Origin: Phoebastria nigripes
Lineage: Eukaryota > Chordata > Aves > Procellariiformes > Diomedeidae
Assembly (NCBI GenBank): GCA_035582835.1
Contig: JAYKAV010002948.1
Span: 251,823-315,822, forward strand
Length of the DNA stretch: 64,000 nucleotides
Direction of reading: 5' to 3'
The position numbers and the translations under genes were made by a program. The first letter of the stretch is position 1, and each line of letters starts with the position of its first letter. Positions 36,191-46,499 of this stretch are shown here, one piece after another. The notes under the pieces were generated by a model. The model searched no databases, was not told the origin of the DNA, and saw only the letters and a list, made by a program, of their open reading frames with translations.

Positions 36191-38089
36191 CGGTCCTGGG
36201 TAGCAGTTCTTCCTGTACTAGCTCTGAGACCATCTGATTGTTCCTCCATTCAGCAGCATAGTAGGCCCATTTCAAGGCCTTGCTGTCTCACTATGCACTG
36301 TATAAACTAGAGTGTCCCAAGAGACACATTAGAGTTAAATATCAGGCCTTCAATCCCTGCTAAAGCTAAAGTTCCATGGATTTTATTTTAACAGAAAATT
36401 AATTTACTGTTTGTATTGGTGGAGCTCTCAGGGTATCATTATCAGGACCTAGTCATGACAGACAATGTTCAAATACAGAGCTAAAAGGGACTGCCCACCT
36501 CTAAAAAAGTGCAGCGCAGCCATAAACCAGAGAAAGATGGCTGAGAAATCCATGGAAAAACCAAGCAGCTATTAGTAAACAGCATCAGGAACCTAAACAC
36601 ATTCAAATTTTTGTAGGGGTTTTGGGAATTTAGGGAAGATTTCCTGAGCATGGGGGAAAGAGATCAGCATGAAAGAAAGCATCATAGTTCCTGTCTGAAA
36701 ACGTAAAAAGTGAGTGTTGGTGGCCAGGAAATGGCCTGATAATTTAACTTCGCAGATGTGAATGATTGGATGAATATGTGAGAAGAAGGTCAGTGGAAGA
36801 ATAAGACAAAAACTAAGGGCAAAGAAGCAAACAATGTTGGATATGAAATTAATATGAAATTAATATGAAATATGGGTTTATGCCAAAGGGAGGGAAATAC
36901 ATAAGTGAAGAGGAAAATGGTGGTCCTAGCTGAGGAGGGATGGTAGTGACCAGAAATGGGAGTTTGAGACAGCTGTAAAAAGAAGAAGAGAGAAGAGTTG
37001 CAGAAAAACCTTTTCTTCTTAAGTTTAAAAACTGATGTGGTAGTCATGCTTCAGAAGTATCCCTCTGGCAGCTGGAGAGCACTGTCCCAGCTTGCCAGAC
37101 GTGAGAGTGTGTAGCCACATCCCTGTGGGTCGTGCAGAGCTCCCATGTCAGGAAAGGGAGAGATGGCTGATCCAGGAGCACATCATGCCTGGCCCTGCAG
37201 GCATGTGGCATGTGGCTTCGGGTCTTTGTCTTTTTAGGGTGAAATAAGGCAAATATTTTACTAGCTAAATGTCATAGTAGTTAACTTATTTTCCCACTTA
37301 TATTGTTAAGCTTTAGCTAGAAAATACCCCATACCCATGTCACTTAGCCAGCGGATGGGCAAGAGATCAAGCATATGGGAAGGACACTTGAGATGAATGT
37401 CAGCAAGCGTAAGACTTCTTCTTGAAGAAAAGCACTGGTTTCGTTCATGTTAATAGGTGGGCTGTTTAAAAAGAACCAAGGAAATGCACTATCCATATAT
37501 GTAAAATATGCTGTATGTAAAAGATCGCTGTTGACCATATTTGTATTAATATTATGGTGCTACCTAAAATAATAGAGTTCCTGAGACATCAGCACTGGTG
37601 GTAGGATAAATGGGGTCACTGTATAAGCTGGTCTGTATGGCTGCCATTTTCTGAACTTACCACAGACGTTGTCACCTGTGTCCTGTGTTGCTCTGTTTGT
37701 TGCTATCCTCATTGTACAGCTGAAGTGCCCGGATTTGCCCGAGAGCACGTGAGGAACAGGGCAGCTGGGAGAGATACAACTCCTCTCTGCTTCCCTGACC
37801 CAGAGCTTTGATGCTGGGTCCATGCATCGCTTCTGCTGCAGCAGCAGGTCCTGAAACCCAGTTTCAGAGGTGTCTGAAATGTTACCCCGTTAATCATACT
37901 CCTTGCTTTTCTTCCCTTCTCCTCATTTCATTAATGTTTTCCAATAAGAGCTGTGGCACTTGCTGGCTCCTGCACGTGGTGGTGAGCGTGCGGATCAAGC
38001 TTTATTTGGTTTTGGAGCAATTAGATTTCACCACCAACCTTTTTTCGGCGGGACGTTGTCTCCTCAAGTGCTCCCCAGGCAGCATGTGT
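36191..38089. other. Unique non-coding DNA
   Basis: No exon recognised. It contains a small AT-rich tandem repeat at 36841-36871. GC content rises towards 37.7-38.1 kb, leading into the GC-rich patch that holds the RFX motifs. Confidence 0.5.
36841..36871. repeat. 11-bp tandem repeat, 2.8 copies
   Basis: Perfect copies of atatgaaatta at 36841-36851 and 36852-36862, then a partial third copy to 36871. Confidence 0.9.
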
Positions 38090-38166
38090 GATGGAAGTGC
38101 TGCGGGTTTATGTCTTCACAGNGTCTGTGACGAACTTCAATAAAAGCGTTGATGCTGTTGCGTGGG

Positions 38167-38180
38167 GCTGTTATGGCAAC
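38167..38180. promoter_or_regulatory. RFX X-box, 13 of 14 positions
   Basis: GCTGTTATGGCAAC matches the RFX-family X-box consensus GTHNYYATRRNAAC at all positions except the second. It lies 64 bases upstream of a perfect X-box in a GC-rich patch. RFX factors drive many motile and primary cilium genes. The motif is near-palindromic and gives no strand. Confidence 0.45.
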
Positions 38181-38230
38181 TGCAGGGGAGCTGTGGGCGG
38201 CACTGGGGAAGGCCGCGGCGGAGGTCTGTG

Positions 38231-38244
38231 GTCGCTATGGAAAC
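38231..38244. promoter_or_regulatory. RFX X-box, perfect consensus match
   Basis: GTCGCTATGGAAAC fits GTHNYYATRRNAAC at all 14 positions. GC-rich surroundings (for example ggccgcggcggag just upstream) suggest a small CpG-type promoter. The pair of X-boxes within 80 bases is far less likely by chance than a single one. No start codon or TSS can be assigned from sequence. Confidence 0.5.
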
Positions 38245-38360
38245 ACACAGCCCCTAACCTCCTCAGGGAAGATGATCTATGGTGTCCTNGCTCCTCCGTC
38301 TTGAAACATCTGGACAGAAGGGGGTGCGTGAGGTGACCACCCTATAGGAAACACCTGCAG

Positions 38361-38561
38361 GTGCCCACTGGCCCCAGGGACTTGGGGTCTGGCCCCCTGA
38401 GCCCCGTGGGCCCTTCTTGAGGAGCCCCTGGTCCTGCGACGTCGGGCCTGCAGGGCCACGTCCCGGGCTGCCCTGGGTGAGGACGCAGCACGACGGGGGC
38501 ACCTCCATTGCCCTCACCTACAAGCACATCTGCAACAGCTGCAAAATCCTGTTTCCACCAG
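38361..38561 (+). CDS. Candidate exon A of an unidentified gene
   Basis: One plus-strand frame is open from after the stop at 38345-38347 to 38561, where a GT donor follows (ccaccag|gtaggg). Its last part reads HICNSCKILFPP, with two cysteines spaced CxxC; the earlier part is GC-rich and Pro/Gly/Arg-heavy, as unselected sequence would be. A possible acceptor is the cag ending at 38360. There is no methionine in the open stretch, so this cannot be a first coding exon as drawn. The exon would end in phase 1, which fits the candidate exon at 44700, where the joined codon would be GAG. I recognise no family. It could equally be non-coding GC-rich sequence or 5' UTR. Confidence 0.15.
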
Positions 38562-38569
38562 GTAGGGCC

Positions 38570-41500
38570 CCGTGAAACCATCGTTTCGGCCTTCCTTCCT
38601 GCTTTGGGCCACATAGCATGTCTCCCCACGTTTAGCAGAGCCTGCAGCAGAGCCTGCCCCTCGTGGCCTCTGAAACTCTACTGTTCCATGAAAAATATCT
38701 TCTGCTGGAATATTACACCATTGGTCTCCAGAGGAAACTTGTGACTTTTATTAAAAAAAGATTTCTAGAACTTTTCTGTGACTTAAAAAAAAAAAAAACA
38801 AAACCCAAACTAACAAGAACTAATTAAAAAAAGTTAGAAATTGCTAGCTCCAGCACAACAGTGGAGAAGATGGAGAAGGCCAGTTCAGTGAAACCAGAGT
38901 CAGCACCATGCTCTCCAGGCCTGTGGAGTCTAAGGGGATTTTTTTTCACCCTTAAGAGTTAGAGAAGAAGATGAGCAAACAAGGGAAATACACAGATTTC
39001 TTTTAGTTTAGACTTAATTAAAACATCTCCCATTCTTGCTTTATCTCTTTCATATTTTGTTATGTTTTAAAAGTCCTTCAAAATTGTCTCCATGTCTCTG
39101 CAGGCATTAATATTTTTGAACAAACTTGCACATTTTTACAACATCCATTAAAGATGTCAATTTAAACACCCTTTATGTTAAAAGACTAAGTTATTCCAGT
39201 TGACAAAGTCTTAATGGGGAAATTAAAGCTGAATATTTTACATTCTCACAAGGGTGTGGATTGCAATAGACTTCTGCTCTATTGTGCATTAATTCTCCAT
39301 GATAAGGCTTTTGATCCTTCTAACACCTTGTATGCTAGCAAACGCATGCATATGAGTAGCATCTTTGACTTATGCAGAGGTACTTGTGCAGAAATGAGTT
39401 TGAAGTTCTGGACAATATTTTTCTGTGGTGGCATTTGGCTTGATTATCATCTTCATCAATTATGAAATACTTTTAAGACCATCTCAAGAATGATGGATTT
39501 CCCTAGGGGACCTAAGTCTACCATAAACTTTAGTCTTCTGCAGGTGCTAGGTACCTGTCTCCAGACTCAGTTTTGCTCCGCCCCCTCCCTGCCAAGTAGT
39601 CCACTATTTTTAATTGCATGTGTTTTACATTCTTTTGGTTTTAAGCCACATCCCATTTTCTCCCATGGTATAGAAAGGTAAACAGAGAGAGGTAATATTT
39701 ATGAGTTATACCACAGAGTGAATGTGAGAAAGAATACCATCACTGCACGGGAGTACAGCAGAGGAGAGTACAGGGTGGGACAGCAAAGTGGAGAAGCAAA
39801 GCATAGAATAGAATAACAAATCTCAGGAGGGTCAGAAGGGTGTCTTCTCTCCTGTATACAATGGCCTGGATCCCACAGTGAGGAGATACTGATGCCAGAG
39901 GAGTTCTGGATTACAGATGACCTTTTTAATTCACTGGCCAGTAAACTCTCACAGAAAACTAGATGTCTGGAAGATATTAAATTCNTACAGATTTTATAGA
40001 AACTGGTTGGTAGTTAGTGAAGAATGGTCCCCATTGCTGTCCCATTTAAGGTAAAGGTTGCTGAGTGAACTCAACACTTATCCTCTGCGTTTGGCCTCCT
40101 GGCTGGCAGTCAAAAGCATGTACCTTCAAGCCAGTCACTGTTCATGTTGCCCCTTACCCCTTTGGAAATTATGTGACTTGCAAAGTAGATAGAAAGTCCT
40201 TGCAAAGTAGATAGAAAGTGCTTGAGGGAATATGAGAATAAATATAGGAGTACTGGGAGGAGGGGAGCATATGTGGGAGAAACTGGAGGTTTGAGAGAAT
40301 GAAGCTGGGACAAAGGACAGAGGGACAAGGAGTGCATTGGGGATGTGCAGAGAACAAGAACTCTGCTAGAGTCAGCTTCCAAACTTCTGCTGATCACTTA
40401 GTGTATAAGTCTTTGAATATAAGGTGGGGTGGAGGAGAAATGTTACTTTTGTATATTTAATGGCTATAAAAAACAGTTGGTGCTTCCAAAAAGATACTGC
40501 TTTTTGGAATATTGAGTAACGAGTCCAAAGCTTTTTGCANTAATAAGAATCTTTCCAATAGGTTCAGCTGGCTTAGATTTGTCAGATTTTTAACATAATT
40601 TCTTCAATGCTGTGTTAGAGGTCTCTGCTCTTAGGAGCTCATGACTGAAAGGACAGATGTTGAGCTAAGATACGAGAGAGTTAGAGAAATGTTATGGATT
40701 TCTTTTTCATTTGGTTGTTTGCCAAGTATGTAAAATCGAGTGTCTTCGGCTGTAAGCTACTTGGAACTGTAAGTGTTAATGATAAGATGATGTGAACTTG
40801 TTGAACTCCAAACCCTTCTTCTCTCACAGATTAAAGTTCCTTCACCATTTAAAAATGAGCGTACATGTTACCGTGTATATTCTCAAAACCAGTTAAAGAC
40901 CAGAGTACTTAGGACCTTTGCTTTCTCTTTGTGCTGTCTGCAAACAGCACGAGAAAGTTAAATGAGGCTGTTGGGTTTTCACCAGTTTTAAAGGTCACCA
41001 TTGTACCGTATATTCTTTCGATGAATCATGAAATTCACTGTAACTGTCTCTTTCTTGCTCTGTGTTTTCCAAGGTATTGCTGAACCTGAGCCACATCACT
41101 CAATTCCTAAACCAATGTAATTGTGTTTTGGCTGTGTATTCTTCTCCATAGCAGATTGATTTTCTACAGCTCTGTTCAACAAAATTTATCTTACTATTTC
41201 AATACTGTCCAGTCTAGAAGAGCTGTTTAATGGTAACAGGATGACACACAAGGTAACCATCTACTGCCGAGTTGGAAATTTCAAAAGAAAATATGCCTGT
41301 ACTGAATTCTGCTCTCTTACAGCTAATTACTAGTATTCAGTTACTTATGGGGAAAAAGACATTGGGATTTTATGGGATTTGTGAGGTCAGTTGCTAAGCA
41401 TATCTGAAAAACAGAGCATGTGTTTAGTACTTAAAGATATTTACAAATGTTCAGCCTGAGGACTCCATGTGTAAAAATGTTGGCCAACATACACATAATC

Positions 41501-44500
41501 ACGTAGGGATGGAAAAAATGCATTCTAAAGAATCTTTAATCTGTGCAAAAAACAATGATGCCAAAAAGATTTCTATGTAATCCAAATTCATTTTGTTCTT
41601 GAAAAGCTGTCTGGAAGGAGGGAATATGAGACACAGTTTACACTCATATCTCAGNCTTCAATAACAGATTCTGATTGAAAGGTCTTATGTTAATTTAATT
41701 TTTTACTTCCAAAGTCTTTGACATATAGCAGTTTTCAACTGATGATGCGCTTATAATAAAGCAAGGAGGTAAAGAACATGCATGGATATGTTGTTTTTGG
41801 GGATCCAAGTGATCTATATTTGGATCCTTGGGAGCTTGAAGTATACATTTCCCATGTGTGTCTGTCTGGGACAAGGGCAATGAACCATGTTTCCAGTTCT
41901 CAAACTAACTCATTCTGTGAGGAGAAAAAGCAAACAAATGAGAGCTCTATTACGTATGTGGGCTCTGACAGCACCAAAACAGTTTTGGAAGTTTGTCCAG
42001 TGTCAGAGGAATGGCCTAAACTTTTTAAAGGTCTGTAAAGTCTGTAAAGGTACAGACTTNTGAGGTTTGGTGATACAAAGCTTGGTGCTACAGTCAGCCC
42101 CTGATCAGTAAGACATTTTCAGCTACTTGCTTCTCTTTCAGGTTTTCTCCATGCATTAGAAAAGTTGGCAGAGAGAACGAACTTATTCAAGAATAAATAT
42201 GAAAGAGACTTTCTATTCCTCTTTCACTCTCTCCACCATAAGTGCACTTTATGACCTTATGTTTCAGACCATTGACACTGAAAGATTTTAAATATGGCAC
42301 AGTCACATCGTCCAGAAGGTTAAGTGTCCTTCATCCTATGGTTTTTCTAATCATAATGTTAAAATTCGGTATTTTCGTCTCCCAGGCTTTTGGGTGAGTA
42401 AGTTGAAGTGTTCAAGTAAAGTTCAGGATTTTCCATATCTTTCAATTTTTTTCAAGGAATTGATTTCCTTAATAACAGTTATNAGTTTTTCTGCCAGGTG
42501 CCAAGGCAAATATGGATATGCAAGACAATGACAGTGTAGTATATGCTTTCAGTGGAGTGAGCTGCTCTCTGTCCCTTTCTCTCCCAAAAGTGTTGAATAA
42601 ACCTTTTTCAGTCAGGGCATCTCAGGCCTGTGAAAATCATGCCAAAACTTACATTTGGGTACCTAAGCACAAGTTTAAGAGCTTAACTTTAATTTTTTAT
42701 TCTGGCTTTCACTGGTATTACTCAAATACCAGTCTGTTTCTCTTGGAGTGAATTGTTGAAATGCACAGCTATCAGCATGCATTGTTAAAGTCATCATAAA
42801 GTAACAAACAGAACAAAGCCATACCATGTAGTCCCAAGAAGAGAAATCTGATCTTTTCTCATAAAAGAAACTTACAGAAAGGAAACCTGCAAGAAATTTT
42901 TCCATAACTGAATATGTGAAGAAAAGAAATCAGAAATCAAGAGGCAGGTAATGAAAAGACAGGGTAAAAAGCTAACCAGCTCACACTAGTTGTCCTTTCT
43001 TGGAGGTGTGAATTTGCAAAGCAAAAGTGGATCACTGTTGCAAAACTTCCTTTTGAACTGTTGAATACAAAATACAGTAACGTAGATATGGAAGAATTTA
43101 CAAATGACAAAGCTTGGAAGTCAGAATTAGGATCTCAAAAAAATATTAGTCCAAACAAGGTATTTATGGTTCATGGTCAGGTAATTTTGCCAGTGGGAAT
43201 GGAAAATTTTTTATCTTAAAAATGATGACTTAGAAAGTTCTGCAGCTCCAAAACACCCAACTTAGTGAATATTATAGGCCTTTCTTGAAAGACAAATGTT
43301 TTATTTCTAATTAATGAAGAAAAAAATGCTGAGGTACTCTTGCTTACAACTGCAATTAGTCTTGTTCTCTAGTTAATGTCTACAATTAAATGAGAATATG
43401 TCCATTCTGTCCTATCTTCATTTCTAAGGGAAAAGATGCTTGATCAGTACCAGACATCCAGATTAACAATTAACTTTATTTAGCTACATGCCAAGCTTAC
43501 TGTGTACAGTCTATAAAAAAACCTAGGTAATAAGTGCAGCAGAATTTGATAAAGTACTGGTTATCAAATAAGCAGTGAAAAGGTATAATCCCAAATGTGA
43601 ACAATATTTGGAAAATCCAGGGCAAAAAGATTTATGTAACAGTTTAATATAAAAATATCCTCAAGATAAATACTAAATGAAATGTGCAGATCAAATTTGG
43701 GATGCAGAAATTGTTTCCTTTCATTTTGCAATAACAAGATATGGTATAAAGAACCTCTTCCTTCCCTTCCAGCTAATCTATTGCTGTGCACTTGTTCAGT
43801 GAGATAAATAAGTATATGTCCAATTTTGAACACTTGAGTAGTTTCTATTTCAGAGGGACTGTTCTCCCGAGAAGGTTAAGCAGGAGCCAAGTGTCTTACT
43901 GAACTGATCCTTTTGGGCTTGCTGCTCTGGCCATTGTGGTCACTGGAAATCTAAACCCATGCCTTTTTCCTTTTCTTTTTCTCCTAGGAGCTTGAAACAA
44001 GATTTAGGTAGCCTTTAGGCCCACAAATTCAACTTGTAGTGCAAAAAATACTTGTGCAGCAGCAGCTTTGTCTGGGGAGTAGCTAACCTCCGTGATTGTT
44101 TCCATTTCTGCCCTGAGACTTTCCCCGATGACCAGATTTGCAGGTGTAGGTATGCCTACTCAGGTGATGCCTGGGCAGGTAGTTCCCACCCAAACGCTAG
44201 CTGGATCCAAGACCAGGGTCAGTCTGTAACTTCATCTCCCAGAGGGTCTGGCACCGTAGGAGTGCTCACCGCCCCCTGACCAGACCTGATCCCTGGCAAA
44301 AAGCAAAAAAAATCTCTTTTCTTTTTGAAATGGGGAAGTAGTGATCCCCTTTTATCTGAGAGGTTATAGCTGGGAAATTGTAGGTCTCCTAGCAACCTGA
44401 GAGCAGGCAAACCCACATCCTTTGACCTGCTGGGAAGCTCAGTCTATGGGCTCTACCGAATACTGCAGGCAATGTGAGTGGGAGCTGGCACTGGCGTTAA

Positions 44501-44699
44501 AGCTGAGCCACCAAGCAGAGAGAAGCAAAGGGCAAGGGGAGGAGAAGGCACAGGCAGCACCAGTCCTGCCTGCCCGTGTCCCTGCTGCGCGGGTGCCTCG
44601 TGTTAGATAGCTGCTGGGTACAAGGCAAACTGGCTATGTGTGCTGGAGAATACTTCTAACCTGAACTTTATATTGAATTTTTCTTGGTTGATTTGTTAG
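38570..44699. other. Unique non-coding DNA
   Basis: AT-rich sequence with no recognisable exon or transposon. It holds poly(A) runs near 38786-38798, a 22-bp tandem duplication at 40177-40220, and single Ns near 39985, 40540, 41655, 42060 and 42483. The 86-codon plus frame at 41778-42038 has no motif. If the candidate exons at 38.4 and 44.7 kb belong together, this would be an intron. Confidence 0.5.
40177..40220. repeat. 22-bp tandem duplication
   Basis: cttgcaaagtagatagaaag is repeated directly at 40177 and 40199, differing only at the last unit base, with a short third start (cttg) after it. Confidence 0.9.
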
Positions 44700-44881
44700 A
44701 GATCCGCCAACATTACCTGTGTTACCCCTCAGACGGATGGGTGCTTCTGCTTCACTCAGAGTCCTGCCGGGGTCTCGCAGAGCCACGCTGTGCTCTCAGG
44801 TGCCACATTTCACACCCAGACGCCGAGATCCTGGAAGTAGAGAACAACAGTGCAAACACAACCAAGCTTTCTGTTCGCCGG
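44700..44881 (+). CDS. Candidate exon B of an unidentified gene
   Basis: A pyrimidine-rich acceptor (tttttcttggttgatttgttag, ending at 44699) precedes a plus-strand open frame that runs to a moderate donor at 44882 (cgccgg|gtactg). The reading includes RQHYLCYPSDGWVLLLHSES and HPDAEILEVENNSANTTKLS, of mixed composition unlike the low-complexity frames elsewhere. The exon would start in phase 1, matching candidate exon A, and end in phase 0, matching an acceptor before candidate exon C. It is 182 bases long, a normal internal exon size. The competing frame is also open and extends to 45006, which weakens the case. No family is recognised. Confidence 0.25.
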
Positions 44882-45317
44882 GTACTGCTGGAGAATTTTT
44901 CAGTTATTTATTCCTAAAATTATCTGGAATAATTGAGGTGGAGTTTTTTGGAGAGGGTATAACAGAGGTGTGTTTTATAGTAATAAATCCTCATGGCCAA
45001 AACTAATCCCTTTAAGGGAAGGATTATTTCTTCTTTCAAATGCTGCTCCTTCACCTTCCGCACCCCTCTGCCAAAAATAATTTTGGAAGCAGTATCCTAA
45101 ATGACCATACCTGCGGTACAAGCAATTTCGGATCTCAGCTGGCATGAGACCAGGAGTCTGGGAGATGTGCAAAGTAGGTATGTTAACGCCTCCAGGTGGG
45201 TCCTTGGTGGCACATTGCGTTGGTTTGCTCTCCATCAGCACGCTGGCTGCCCACAGAGGAGAGAGGGTGAAGGTTGCTGGGACCTGCCAGGGGAGTGGGG
45301 CCAGCTACTGCCCACAG

Positions 45318-45557
45318 CCCACAGCCCTGGAGGTGGCTGCAGAGAAGCCAGTAGAGGAGCTGGAGAGGCACCACATCGAGCAGGACACCCTCCACTCCGG
45401 GGCTGCAGGGGGAGCGGGCAGCCGGCACGCAGCCAGTGTCAACGGAGGTGGGAGGGAAGGCATCCTGGGGATCCAAGAGGAACATGCACAGTATGATCCC
45501 AAGCAGAAAGCTTTAGAGTTGGCCAAAACTGCTGCAGAAAGTGAGGGTACAATGGGC
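45318..45557 (+). CDS. Candidate exon C of an unidentified gene
   Basis: The plus frame is open from well upstream to a good donor at 45558 (ggc|gtaaga). The reading includes EKPVEELERHHIEQDTLHSG and EEHAQYDPKQKALELAKTAA, charged and helix-favouring. An acceptor (ctgcccacag, ending at 45317) would start it in phase 0, compatible with candidate exon B; another at 45290 is also in phase. Odd points: a glycine-rich stretch in the middle, and a second open plus frame over the same bases. On the minus strand nearby (45241-45100) a competing protein-like frame ends at a good minus-strand donor (ccgcag|gtatgg), so the strand is not certain. No family is recognised. Confidence 0.25.
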
Positions 45558-46344
45558 GTAAGAGAGATTTGTTTATAAACCCTTTTACTTCTGTTCCATC
45601 TCACCCAGTCACTTTGAGTGCTTCTCTATTTATGAAGTATTTATATCCTAATAAGACCTGTCTTTTTGAGTTTAGAAGCCTTTTGATCTTTCTGGGAAGT
45701 TACTATAGTGAAAAGTAAATCCATTTGAAAGTGCTGGCTGGGACCCATCACATTCCACTATCCCAAATTTTCAAATAATTTAGTGTGGATGCTAATATTA
45801 AAACTTTGAATTTTGAACATATTTCTGTAGGAAATATTTATAGTATTTTGGCACTAGTTTTGATGTTTCCTTCTATAGCATTCAGAAAGAAAATTAATTC
45901 TGTTTTTTTTTAAGAGACTGGACATGATGTATAGGCTCTGATTGCTCTCAGTTTTCTGTGGTCCTTATTATTTTGAAAATGCTGAGAGGTATTAGGACTA
46001 CAGAAAAGAGAAGATATTGAAGGTTGAAGGTTTTTGTGGTTAGATTGCTAGTGGAATATGTCAATCAGGACTTCCCTGTGATAATACCTGACACTAGTTC
46101 TAAGGAGAGAAAGAAATGTTCCTGCTGTGTGTTTCAGGTAACTTTGGGCAACTAAGGAACCTGAAAGTTAGCCTTGACTATTTATTTAAGAAAGGTTGAC
46201 ATATTTCCTAATCATTCCTGCTAAGCAGCTTGTTTTCTTGACAGTCTCCAGGACAGAAATTATACAATATCTTTGTAGACTTGGTTACAGCAAACCCAGT
46301 GACTGGGTGGCATTTAGTCTTAACTACAGTTGTTGTTATTACAG

Positions 46345-46495
46345 CACCACTATAAAACCTGTGAGAGCTGGTCCTGGATGGGGGGCCCATCAGCCGGATG
46401 CTGTACAGAAAGTGATCAAGGAGATGGAAGCCGATACCAAGCATGTCAATACCTTGAGAAAACATTATAAAGCTTTGAAAGATCTGGAGTGAAAA
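46345..46495 (+). CDS. Candidate terminal exon D of an unidentified gene
   Basis: The acceptor ttgttgttattacag ends at 46344 and is followed by an open frame ending at the TGA in 46493-46495. The reading, about 49 codons, includes PGWGAHQPDAVQKVIKEMEA and ends HVNTLRKHYKALKDLE, a charged helical or coiled-coil-like C-terminus. The open frame continues upstream through the presumed intron end. Its phase (one base completing a codon) does not fit the phase 0 end of candidate exon C, so either an exon is missing between them or one call is wrong. No AATAAA lies close downstream; the nearest clear one is near 47535. I do not recognise the family. Confidence 0.3.
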
Positions 46496-46499
46496 GGTA

